From positions 1 to 6,261 of the forward strand of contig CALFYR010000371.1 of assembly GCA_937954195.1 (NCBI GenBank): a stretch of DNA of 6,261 nt. The letters are read 5' to 3'. The notes beneath the pieces were generated by a model that did not search any database, had not been told where the DNA came from, and saw only the letters and a program-made list of their open reading frames with translations. Of the stretch, positions 1 to 6,256 are shown in pieces. Origin of the DNA: an uncultured Dehalococcoidia bacterium (GTDB lineage Bacteria; Chloroflexota; Dehalococcoidia; Tepidiformales; Tepidiformaceae). The first letter of the stretch is position 1. Each line of letters opens with the position of its first letter. The position numbers were made by a program, and so were the translations under genes.

Positions 1-3
1 CCA

Positions 4-21
4 CTGTGAACGCTTTCACAG
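4..21. promoter_or_regulatory. CRP/FNR-family operator-like palindrome upstream of the acyl-CoA dehydrogenase
   Basis: The 18-base element CTGTGAACGCTTTCACAG is a perfect 7-4-7 inverted repeat. Bases 5-20 match the classical CRP consensus TGTGA-N6-TCACA exactly. It is centred at 12.5, about 80 bases before the ATG at 94 and roughly 56-60 bases before the start point predicted from the -10 box at 57-62. That is near the spacing of class I CRP activation, where the regulator touches RNA polymerase from upstream of a weak -35 region. Seen: the palindrome and its position. Known: CRP/GlxR-type regulators bind this consensus. Inferred: that such a regulator controls this gene. The site could instead serve a divergent gene lying just left of the window. 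Confidence 0.6.
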
Positions 22-56
22 GGGCATGCTCGCATGCCTCGACTTATTCGCCCGTG

Positions 57-62
57 TACAAT
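57..62 (+). promoter_or_regulatory. -10 promoter box for the acyl-CoA dehydrogenase
   Basis: TACAAT differs from TATAAT at one base and is the best -10 candidate in the leader. It lies 31 bases before the ATG at 94, predicting a start point near 68-71 and a 5' leader of about 25 bases that includes the ribosome binding site. The region 16-18 bases upstream (about 33-40) has no good -35 hexamer, which would suit an activator-dependent promoter served by the palindrome at 4-21. This is inferred from sequence only. Confidence 0.45.
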
Positions 63-93
63 TCGTGGCACAGCAAGAGACAGGGGTACGAAT

Positions 94-1272
94 ATGGATT
101 TCCGCGATACACCCGAAGAAGCGGCATTCCGCGCCGAAGTGCGCAAGTTCATTGAAGAAGAAGGCCCGAAGGCTCGCGAAGGCCGTGACCCGGAGAGCAT
201 GTACGGCGGCAGCAAGGCGTGGACCCAGGCGCTGGCCAGCCGCAACTGGATTGCGCCCGCATGGCCGAAGGAAGTCGGCGGCGCCGGTATGTCGGTGATG
301 GAACAGTTCGTGTTCAACTCCGAACTGGCCGAGGCGCGCCTGCCGCGTCCCGGTGGCATCGGCATCGGTTTCGCGGGACCGACCCTCATCGTCCACGGCA
401 CCGACGAACAGAAGAAGAAGTACCTGCCGGAGATGTTGGCCGGCGAGGTCACCTGGTGCCAGGGGTACAGCGAACCGGGCGCCGGCTCGGACCTGGCGGC
501 GCTCCAGACCCGCGCCGTCCGCGATGGCGACGACTACGTGGTCAACGGCCAGAAGATCTGGACCTCCGGCGGTCACAACGCGAAGTGGATGATCCTGCTC
601 GCCCGGACCGACCCGGATGCTCCGAAGCACCGCGGCATCACGTACTTCGTGGTGGATATGAAGAGCCCCGGAGTGACGGTCCGGCCGCTCATCAACGCCG
701 CGTACACGCACGAATTCAACGAGGTGTTCTTCGAGGATGTACGCATCCCGAAGGAAAACATCATCGGCGAAGAGAACCGTGGCTGGTATCTCGCGCAGAC
801 CACCCTTTCGTTCGAACGCTCGAACATCGGCGGTGCGGTTGGCGCCCGGCAGAACGTGGAAGACCTGATCAAGTTCGCTCGCGAAGCGAAGGGCACCGGT
901 ACGAGCACCCTGGCCCACAACCAGGCGCTTCGGCATGAATTGGTTGAGCGCTTCGTTGAGGCCGGCGTCGCCACGATGATGAGCTTCAAGATCGTGTCCA
1001 TCCAGGCGAAGGAAGGCGTTGCTCCGGGCCACGAGGCATCAGTGGCGAAGCTGTACGGCACTGAGCTGAACCAGCGCATCCAACGGACCGGCATGCACGT
1101 GCTTGGCATGTACGGCCAGCTCGACGCGAAGACTGACGGGCCGGAGCCGCCGCTCAAGGGCCGCATTAAGTACATGTACCTCCGCTCGATCGCCAACACG
1201 ATCGAGGGCGGGACGAGCGAAATCCAGCGGAACATCATCGCGACGCGCGGCCTGGGACTCCCCCGGGCATAG
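94..1272 (+). CDS. acyl-CoA dehydrogenase, FadE-type
   Basis: A 392-residue cytosolic flavoenzyme of normal family length, expected to use FAD to introduce an alpha,beta double bond into an acyl-CoA and pass electrons to electron-transfer flavoprotein. The N-terminal helical domain is about residues 1-118. The middle beta domain starts with ACAD signature 1 at 121-137 (Y125-S-E-P-G-A-G-S-D133). The C-terminal helical domain ends with signature 2 (E371-G-G-T-S-E-I-Q-R379). The canonical MCAD catalytic Glu position appears to be Gly372; E241 in the helix-G motif L-S-F-E-R is the likely base, as in isovaleryl- and long-chain-type enzymes. The ATG at 94 is chosen because AGGGG at 82-86 sits 7 bases upstream, family proteins begin at MDF, and the in-frame ATG at 34 lies before the predicted transcript start. 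Substrate cannot be assigned. Many bacterial GGT-type relatives form heteromers, but no partner subunit gene is present here. Confidence 0.95.
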   Translation: MDFRDTPEEAAFRAEVRKFIEEEGPKAREGRDPESMYGGSKAWTQALASRNWIAPAWPKEVGGAGMSVMEQFVFNSELAEARLPRPGGIGIGFAGPTLIVHGTDEQKKKYLPEMLAGEVTWCQGYSEPGAGSDLAALQTRAVRDGDDYVVNGQKIWTSGGHNAKWMILLARTDPDAPKHRGITYFVVDMKSPGVTVRPLINAAYTHEFNEVFFEDVRIPKENIIGEENRGWYLAQTTLSFERSNIGGAVGARQNVEDLIKFAREAKGTGTSTLAHNQALRHELVERFVEAGVATMMSFKIVSIQAKEGVAPGHEASVAKLYGTELNQRIQRTGMHVLGMYGQLDAKTDGPEPPLKGRIKYMYLRSIANTIEGGTSEIQRNIIATRGLGLPRA

Positions 1273-1298
1273 CCGCCGCTTCAACACACATTTGCCAG

Positions 1299-1330
1299 GA
1301 AGGGCGCCCCGCCGGGGCGCCCCTCTTGCT
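1299..1330. terminator. Hairpin terminator between convergent genes
   Basis: Bases 1302-1310 (GGGCGCCCC) pair perfectly with 1314-1322 (GGGGCGCCC) around a 3-base loop, a 9-bp GC-only stem. One mismatch (1301/1323) and two further pairs extend it. It lies 29 bases after the dehydrogenase stop and 8 bases beyond the cyclase stop, where a bidirectional terminator is expected. On the + strand it is followed by the pyrimidine-rich CTCTTGCTTT, a modest U-tract. On the - strand no U-run follows, so termination is better supported for the dehydrogenase transcript. Confidence 0.7.
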
Positions 1331-2614
1331 TTAGGCCGCTTTCGTCTGCGCCTTCCGTTCGTACATGCGCGCGTCGCCGACAGCCAGGAGCTGGGCCATC
1401 GTCCGCCCATCTTCGGGATAGGCCGCGATGCCAACCGCGACATCTGGCGTGATCGTGTGTCCTTCTACGTCTATCGCCCGTTCGGCGAGGAGGGCTTCGA
1501 GCGCCGCGATCTGGGACACGGCCAGCCGGGCCGAGGTCTGCGGAAGCGCAACCACGAACTCATCTCCGCCAACCCGCCAATGAGTCGCATCCGGGCCGCC
1601 CCACGCACGGAGGGCATCGGCAATCGCGACCAACACCTGATCTCCGGCGGCGTGTCCGAGCTCATCGTTCACGGGCTTCAGATTGTTCACGTCGATGCTG
1701 GCGAGGCAGAGCGGTTGGTGATTCTCGCGGGCATCATCGAGAAGTGCCGGCAGTGTTTCGCGCAGGTGGCGCAGGTTGCCGAGGCCCGTCAGAGAATCGA
1801 TGGTCGCCTGCCGTCGGAGGGCATCGGCCATGGTATTGATGGCAGCGCCAAGTTCGCCGATCTCGTTGTCCTGGTTCTCCGGCATGCGGAGCGGCTCGCC
1901 GGCTGCGATTCGGCGGGCGGAGTCGCTGTACTCCCGCATCGGCCTGGTCACGAAGTATCGCAGCAGGAACCAGAGCGTCACGAGCACGAGCGCGAGCATG
2001 GCGCCGGCGAACGCGAGCGAGCGGAACAGCAGGGTGTAGGCCTCGCCGGTCAGGTGGCCGGCGTCAACCACGATGCGGTGGCTGGCGGCGCCGTCTGCTT
2101 CGGGACCGGTCGCGACAACGTAGACGTACGCGAAGGAGTCGCGCCGCAGCAAACCAAGTGGCGATACTTCCTCCCGCTGGTACGTTCCGCCGCTGACGGA
2201 AACACTCCACCCCTCGAGTCCCAGGCGGGGGCGGCCGGGTTCGACCGCTGCTGCTGACTCTGGGCCTTTCACAGTGCCCCATGAACCGAGGACATGACCC
2301 TCCCGGTGGAGCCGTTCGATCGCGAGGAGTCCGAAGGTTTCAATCGCCTGCTCGTAGAGTTCCGCATCGATCGTGGCGCCATCAGTGGGGAGGGATGGTG
2401 CATTCGGTCCAGCGGGCCGTGAGTCAGTGCCGCGGATGGAGCCCGCGGCGACGGTGGCGCGGATCGAGGCTTCTTCCTCGGCCTCGGCGATGTTGTCGGC
2501 TGTTTCGATCCAGAGGTACATGGGGTAGACGAGCAGGGTGAACGCCACCAGGGCGAGGCTCAGCCGCCACCAGAGTTGAAACGCGATTGACCGATGGAAC
2601 CTGTAACTTCGCAT
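1331..2614 (-). CDS. membrane-anchored GGDEF protein, probable diguanylate cyclase
   Basis: A 427-residue inner-membrane signalling protein likely to make cyclic di-GMP from two GTP. Numbered from the ATG at 2614: a short basic N-terminus; TM1 about 18-35; an extracytoplasmic region of about 160 residues (36-197) that I do not recognise and that presumably senses a signal; TM2 about 198-218; a HAMP linker about 219-272; then a GGDEF domain. The domain opens with D-S-L-T-G-L-G-N (273-280), has a metal-binding Asp at 308 followed by N-N-L-K-P-V-N-D, an intact G-G-D-E-F at 349-353, and a late A-R-M-Y segment near 416-419. The active site looks competent. The inhibitory I-site (RxxD five residues before GGDEF) is absent: positions 340 and 343 are Gly and Ala. 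No EAL domain is present. Start choice is uncertain: an in-frame GTG at 2653 with GGGG four bases upstream gives 440 residues; the ATG has only a very close AGGG. Confidence 0.92.
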   Translation of the reverse strand: MRSYRFHRSIAFQLWWRLSLALVAFTLLVYPMYLWIETADNIAEAEEEASIRATVAAGSIRGTDSRPAGPNAPSLPTDGATIDAELYEQAIETFGLLAIERLHREGHVLGSWGTVKGPESAAAVEPGRPRLGLEGWSVSVSGGTYQREEVSPLGLLRRDSFAYVYVVATGPEADGAASHRIVVDAGHLTGEAYTLLFRSLAFAGAMLALVLVTLWFLLRYFVTRPMREYSDSARRIAAGEPLRMPENQDNEIGELGAAINTMADALRRQATIDSLTGLGNLRHLRETLPALLDDARENHQPLCLASIDVNNLKPVNDELGHAAGDQVLVAIADALRAWGGPDATHWRVGGDEFVVALPQTSARLAVSQIAALEALLAERAIDVEGHTITPDVAVGIAAYPEDGRTMAQLLAVGDARMYERKAQTKAA

Positions 2615-2621
2615 GTCCCTG

Positions 2622-2638
2622 GTGTCATGTATCGACAC
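2622..2638. repeat. Inverted repeat GTGTC-N7-GACAC in the divergent spacer
   Basis: A perfect 5-bp inverted repeat with a 7-base spacer lies 7 bases upstream of the cyclase ATG at 2614, between the divergently transcribed cyclase and DinB-like genes. Its size and place suit a dimeric regulator site, but 5-bp arms arise easily by chance in high-GC DNA. If the cyclase actually starts at the GTG at 2653, the repeat is coding sequence. Confidence 0.25.
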
Positions 2639-2667
2639 GCGGGGACGAGCCACGCACCCCGACCCGG

Positions 2668-2673
2668 TATGCT
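2668..2673 (+). promoter_or_regulatory. Possible -10 box for the DinB-like gene
   Basis: TATGCT fits the TAnnnT form of a -10 element and lies 32 bases before the ATG at 2706, leaving a leader of about 25 bases that includes GGAGG at 2697-2701. No recognisable -35 hexamer occurs 16-18 bases upstream, so the call rests on the -10 and its spacing alone. Confidence 0.3.
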
Positions 2674-2705
2674 TGTTGGCTACTCACCCGCAATCCGGAG
2701 GCACC

Positions 2706-3221
2706 ATGGCCGACGATATTCCCGACGATTTCTCGATGCCCGAACTGCTGCGGCGGATCGAAAACCGCTGGCAGAAGCTCCAGGACCTGCTCGGCGCGCT
2801 AACGCCCGAAGAGTGGGAGCGCCCCCTCGGCGACGGTTGGCCAGTGAAGGTGCATGTCGCCCACCTCGCTGATTGGGAGCGGTCGGCGCTGGGCATCCTC
2901 GAGAAGCGTTCGCGCGCCGAGGCGATGAACATCCCGGCCGAACTCTGGGAAGGACACGACACTGACGCGATGAACGCCTTCATGGCCGAACGCGCCATGC
3001 TGATGCCGCCGGAAGCCTGCCGTGAGGAGTTGCAGCGGAGCCACGCACGGCTGGTGACGCTGCTTGGTTCGATGACGGAAGCCGACCTCTTGCTGCCCTA
3101 CTCCCACTACCAGCCGGATGCGCCGGAGCTTTCGAACCCGGTGGTCGGCTGGGTGGTCGGCAACACGTTTGGCCACTACGACGAACACATCGAATGGCTG
3201 GAGCAAGGGCTGACGGGCTAA
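2706..3221 (+). CDS. DinB/ClbS-like four-helix-bundle protein
   Basis: A 171-residue soluble cytoplasmic protein of the DinB/ClbS(DfsB)/maleylpyruvate-isomerase-like fold. Helix 1 is about residues 11-32. It is followed by the family pattern L-T-P-E-E-W then G-W-P-V-K-V-H-V-A-H-L-A-D-W-E (44-58), which begins helix 2. The C-terminal helix carries H157-Y-D-E-H161. H53 with H157 and H161 reproduces the H...HxxxH metal-ligand layout typical of DinB-like proteins. Members include thiol-dependent transferases, the colibactin-resistance protein ClbS, and many of unknown role; no specific reaction can be assigned here. The ATG at 2706 is chosen over the long in-frame extension to 2613 because GGAGG (2697-2701) lies 4 bases upstream and homology-like sequence starts there. 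Divergent from the cyclase and followed 85 bases later by the MFS gene on the same strand, possibly co-transcribed. Confidence 0.8.
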   Translation: MADDIPDDFSMPELLRRIENRWQKLQDLLGALTPEEWERPLGDGWPVKVHVAHLADWERSALGILEKRSRAEAMNIPAELWEGHDTDAMNAFMAERAMLMPPEACREELQRSHARLVTLLGSMTEADLLLPYSHYQPDAPELSNPVVGWVVGNTFGHYDEHIEWLEQGLTG

Positions 3222-3306
3222 GAGCGGAGTGAAGATTCGTTTTCGCGCGTGACACATCGTACGGTAGTGTTGGCGCCATGCGCGGGGCGCAACGTACGCT
3301 TCGCGG
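3222..3306 (+). promoter_or_regulatory. 85-base leader region before the MFS gene, with possible promoter and micro-ORF
   Basis: TAGTGT at 3265-3270 is a weak TAnnnT -10 candidate, predicting transcription to start near 3277-3278, where an ATG begins a 10-codon ORF (residues MRGAQRTLRG, 3278-3310). Its TGA overlaps the GTG at 3307 in a GTGA arrangement. No clear -35 or Shine-Dalgarno sequence is visible. No terminator hairpin with a T-run follows the DinB-like stop, so read-through from that gene is also possible. All of this is inference from short motifs. Confidence 0.25.
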
Positions 3307-4536
3307 GTGACTGTTAACGGGATGCCCGAGGTCTTCAAGATCCGCTCGCTCATCCCTTCGGTTTACATCCCGACCTTCCTGTTCGCGGTGGGCCAGGGTG
3401 CGGTGCTACCCATCCTGCCGCTGTTTGCCCGCGAAATCGGCGCATCGGTTGCAGTCGCGGGGTTCCTGGTGGCGCTCCGTGGCATCGGCACCATGGCGTT
3501 CGACATTCCCGCCGGCGTAATGGTGACCCGATTTGGCGAACGCGGGGCGATGCTGCTCGCGACTATCGCGCTCTCGCTTGTGGCGGTCGGCGCGGCATTC
3601 GCGCCGAACGCGCTCGTACTGGCACCCCTGGTGTTCGTTATGGGGTGCACCTGGGCCGTCTGGTTGCTCGCGCGGCTCTCATACGCGACGGATATCTCAC
3701 CGATCGAACAGCGTGGCCGGGTGCTTTCGCTCATCGGCGGCACGAATCGGATCGGGAACTTCGTGGGGCCCTTCCTCGGCGCGGCGGCGGCCATCCTCCT
3801 GGGTACCGAAGGCGCATTTTATGTGCAGGCGATCCTGGCGGTCGCGGCCGCGGCGGTAATGTGGTTCAGCACTGAGGAAACGGTCGGCGAACCGGAGATA
3901 GGTCACGGGGGAGCGGCCCATACGCGCATAAAGGCCGTGCTCGTTGAGAACTCCCGCGTGTTCGCGACCGCGGGGCTGGCAACGGTCGCTATCCAGGTCC
4001 TTCGCAGTTCGCGGCAGGCAATTATCCCGCTGTGGGGCGAACAGGTTGGGCTGAGCGCCGCGCAGGTCAGCGTGATCTTCGGGCTGTCCTCCGCCATCGA
4101 TATGACGGTGTTCTACCCGGTGGGCATTGTGATGGACCGGATGGGCAGGAAGTGGGCGGGCGTCCCGTGCCTTCTTGTTATGTCGCTCGGCATGATCTCC
4201 ATCCCGCTTTCGGGTGGCTTCGGCACGTTGCTCGCCGCCTCGCTGGTGACGAGTTTTGGCAACGGGCTGGGCAGTGGCATCAACATGACGCTCGGCGCCG
4301 ACTTCTCGCCCCAGGTCGCGCGTGGCGAGTTCCTCGGCGTGTGGCGGCTGATCGGCGACCTCGGGACAGCGGGCGGACCGCTGCTGGTTAGCGCGATTGC
4401 GGGCACGGCGACGCTGGGGGCAGCCTCGGTCGCCACAGGCGGCATTGGGCTTGTAGGCGCGGCCGTGATGCTGTTCCTGGTCCCCGAGCCGTTACGGCGA
4501 CACCAGAAACCGACGGCCGTCCCGCGCACCGGTTAA
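3307..4536 (+). CDS. MFS transporter (12 TM)
   Basis: A 409-residue integral inner-membrane protein with about 12 hydrophobic helices in two six-helix halves. TM1-6 span roughly residues 15-187, a polar loop follows at about 188-212, and TM7-12 span roughly 215-393. The motif-A loop between TM2 and TM3 is degenerate (V-T-R-F-G-E-R-G, 73-80, lacking the usual Asp). Its counterpart between TM8 and TM9 is well kept (D277-R-M-G-R-K282). TM4-5 carry R-L-S-Y-A-T-D-I-S-P-I-E-Q-R-G-R, common in drug/proton antiporters and other single-component exporters. Expected role: proton-coupled transport, more likely efflux than uptake, substrate unknown. The start is uncertain: GTG at 3307 or ATG at 3322 (404 residues), neither with a good ribosome binding site. 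Its TAA overlaps the stop of the convergent GyrI-like gene. The DinB-like gene upstream may share its transcript. Confidence 0.93.
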   Translation: MTVNGMPEVFKIRSLIPSVYIPTFLFAVGQGAVLPILPLFAREIGASVAVAGFLVALRGIGTMAFDIPAGVMVTRFGERGAMLLATIALSLVAVGAAFAPNALVLAPLVFVMGCTWAVWLLARLSYATDISPIEQRGRVLSLIGGTNRIGNFVGPFLGAAAAILLGTEGAFYVQAILAVAAAAVMWFSTEETVGEPEIGHGGAAHTRIKAVLVENSRVFATAGLATVAIQVLRSSRQAIIPLWGEQVGLSAAQVSVIFGLSSAIDMTVFYPVGIVMDRMGRKWAGVPCLLVMSLGMISIPLSGGFGTLLAASLVTSFGNGLGSGINMTLGADFSPQVARGEFLGVWRLIGDLGTAGGPLLVSAIAGTATLGAASVATGGIGLVGAAVMLFLVPEPLRRHQKPTAVPRTG

Positions 4537-5060
4537 CGCGCGATGGGTAGCGGGCTCGCGTGGCTGCCGCCCGCGGGAATGAGTTCGCGCCCTTCGGAAT
4601 CGACGACGAGGTAACCGCAGTCGCAGGGGTGCTGGTCCAGGTTGTAGTGGTACTTATGCACCTCAATTGGTCCCGAGACAGCTTCGAAGCCGCGTTGCTC
4701 AATCCAGCGTTCGACGGCCGCACCCGCTTCGGGAACCTCATCGATGTTGTCGGCGTAGGAGTAGGCAAAGGAACCACCGGGGAGGATGGTCGCCTGCGCC
4801 GGGGAGGGAGGCCGGTAGTCGCTGCGAATGGGCACGCCGATGCGGAACGCGACTGCACCGTCCGCGGGGAGCACCCATGTCAGCGCGGAGATATCGATTC
4901 GGCCGAGCGCGGGCCGCGCCCTGAGCCGCCACGCATTGAACTCTTCCCAGAGCGCCGCGACGGGTTCCATTGGATCGGGGTGGTCGCCTGCGATGGAGGT
5001 CTCGAGGTACGCCAGGCGCATCTCCGGGAGGCGCGCGAGCCAGACGCGCCGCTCGCTCAA
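4533..5060 (-). CDS. GyrI-like effector-binding-domain protein
   Basis: A 175-residue soluble protein resembling the stand-alone GyrI-like / AraC effector-binding domain. Characteristic pieces are a strand F-R-I-G-V-P-I (72-78), L-P-G-G-S-F-A-Y (93-100), a helix with A-A-V-E-R-W-I-E-Q-R-G-F (114-125), then G-P-I-E133-V-H-K-Y137, matching the domain's conserved Glu/Tyr ligand-pocket segment, and a closing strand G-Y-L-V-V. Such domains bind small hydrophobic or cationic ligands, and some hydrolyse electrophiles. No DNA-binding domain is attached. A cluster H135, H138, H144, C146, C148 is unusual and could hold a metal. The TTG at 5060 is preferred because it overlaps the upstream CoA-transferase stop (TTGA), implying translational coupling. 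The ATG at 5021 (162 residues, MRLAYLE...) is a serious alternative, with a natural-looking N-terminus but GGAG directly abutting it. Function is unknown; family assignment is by pattern only. Confidence 0.7.
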   Translation of the reverse strand: MSERRVWLARLPEMRLAYLETSIAGDHPDPMEPVAALWEEFNAWRLRARPALGRIDISALTWVLPADGAVAFRIGVPIRSDYRPPSPAQATILPGGSFAYSYADNIDEVPEAGAAVERWIEQRGFEAVSGPIEVHKYHYNLDQHPCDCGYLVVDSEGRELIPAGGSHASPLPIAR

Positions 5061-6256
5061 GGGATGGCCCCGAGTTCCTTCAGTGAGCTGATGCGGTCCC
5101 AGTCGTAGCCCATGTCGAGCAAGATGGTTTCGGTGTCCTGCCCGAGTTCGGGCGCCCAGTTACCGGGCTCAGCCGGGGTGTCATAGAAGTCCGCCGGGGT
5201 GGCGATCTGTTCCATCGGGCCGGTCGGCGATTCCACCGTGACGATGGCACCCGCAGCGCGAATGACCGGGTCATCAATCGCCTCAGCGACAGTCTGCACG
5301 GGCGCGAACCAGACGTCGTTCGCATCGAAGATAGGCGCCCATTCGGCCAGCGGCCGGGAAGCGAGCATCCGGTCCATGATCTCGACGAGCGCCGGCGCGT
5401 TATCGCGTCGCCCGGGGATATCGACGAACCGGGGGTCCTCCGCGAGTTCGGGTGGGTTGCCCATGGCGCGGAGGAAGTCGGGCCAGTGGCGGTCGCCCTG
5501 GAGCATGAGCAGGTAGAACCAGCGGCCCTCGCTGTCGCGGTAGGGGTTGATAAGCGGATTGGGAGCATGGAAGCGGTCGATGGGTGGCGTCGCCGGGGGC
5601 CGCGCACGGAGGTGGGTGTTCGCGTCCCAGCCCATCATGTACATGCCGATACGGGTGAGGGAGACCGCGACGCGCTGGCCCCGGCCCGTGCGGGTTCGCG
5701 CGAACAGGGCCGCGGCGACGGCGCCGGCAGCGTTGGCGCCCGTCATGTGGTCGCCCATGCCGCCGCGCTGGAGTGGGGGCAGCGCGCCTTCCGGCGTGAG
5801 GCTCGCGACGACGCCGGCACGGGCCCAGAACGCACCAACGTCGTAGGCGGCGCGGTTGGCTTCGGGTGTGTCCGGGCCGTAGCCGGTCACGTTGCAGTAG
5901 ATGAGGCCGGGGTTGGTTTGCGACAGCTTCTCGTAGGTGAATCCAAGGCGTTCGAGCGCCCGGGGGCGCATGTTCGAGACGAAGACATCCGCGGCATCGA
6001 TGATGTCGCCGGCGACGTAGCGCGCGTCTTCGATCTCCAGGTTGAGCGCGATGCTCTTCTTGCCACGATTGTCCAGTTCGAACGGCGGGTTCATGACGGC
6101 GCCGAAGGCGGCCCCAAGGCCACGAAATGGGTCGCCTTCCGGCGGTTCGATCTTGATGACTTCGGCGCCCCAATCCGCGAGCATTGCAGCGCAGGAGGGT
6201 CCGGCGACCCAGACCCCCATCTCCACAACCTTGATGCCCTCCAACGGCCCGGCCAT
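5057..6256 (-). CDS. CaiB/BaiF family III CoA-transferase
   Basis: A 399-residue cytosolic enzyme of full family length, expected to move CoA between carboxylic acids through an aspartyl-CoA intermediate. It opens with P-L-E-G-I-K-V-V-E (4-12) and A-D-W-G-A-E-V-I-K-I-E-P-P (27-39). The conserved core includes N63-R-G-K-K-S-I-A-L-N-L, N-P-G-L-I-Y-C-N-V-T-G-Y-G (115-127), and G-M-G-D169-H-M-T-G followed by R-T-G-R-G-Q-R-V (189-196). D169 aligns with the catalytic Asp of formyl-CoA transferase. The C-terminal domain has the typical F-A-P-V-Q-T-V-A-E-A segment (317-326). Donor and acceptor cannot be told from sequence; relatives act on oxalate, carnitine, succinate, mesaconate and aromatic acids. 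The ATG at 6256 fits the family N-terminus, but only 5 bases lie upstream, so its ribosome binding site and promoter are outside the window. Its TGA overlaps the TTG start of the GyrI-like gene. Confidence 0.95.
   Translation of the reverse strand: MAGPLEGIKVVEMGVWVAGPSCAAMLADWGAEVIKIEPPEGDPFRGLGAAFGAVMNPPFELDNRGKKSIALNLEIEDARYVAGDIIDAADVFVSNMRPRALERLGFTYEKLSQTNPGLIYCNVTGYGPDTPEANRAAYDVGAFWARAGVVASLTPEGALPPLQRGGMGDHMTGANAAGAVAAALFARTRTGRGQRVAVSLTRIGMYMMGWDANTHLRARPPATPPIDRFHAPNPLINPYRDSEGRWFYLLMLQGDRHWPDFLRAMGNPPELAEDPRFVDIPGRRDNAPALVEIMDRMLASRPLAEWAPIFDANDVWFAPVQTVAEAIDDPVIRAAGAIVTVESPTGPMEQIATPADFYDTPAEPGNWAPELGQDTETILLDMGYDWDRISSLKELGAIP

Noticed and set aside
16..1032. 338-residue open frame on the minus strand opposite the acyl-CoA dehydrogenase
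   Set aside because: It lies wholly antisense to a clear enzyme, has no recognisable motif, and long antisense frames are common in high-GC DNA with biased third positions.
1103..2257. 384-residue open frame on the plus strand across the terminator and the cyclase
   Set aside because: It overlaps the dehydrogenase end in another frame, runs through the terminator hairpin and is antisense to a well-supported GGDEF protein; its composition is Arg-rich with no domain.
3258..3298. Two CGTACG palindromes upstream of the MFS gene
   Set aside because: The hexamer also occurs within the cyclase gene (near 2126), and about one or two copies are expected by chance in a window this size.
4550..4574. 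GCGGGC-N13-GCCCGC hairpin near the convergent junction
   Set aside because: It lies inside the end of the GyrI-like coding region, has a short stem with a long loop and no T-tract, so it is not supported as a terminator.
4560..5108. 182-residue open frame on the plus strand opposite the GyrI-like gene
   Set aside because: It is antisense to the frame that carries the family-like pattern and the TTGA coupling to its upstream gene; no motif was seen in it.
5400..6173. 257-residue open frame on the minus strand inside the CoA-transferase
   Set aside because: It is an out-of-frame shadow of the CaiB/BaiF gene, rich in Arg, Pro and His, with no domain.
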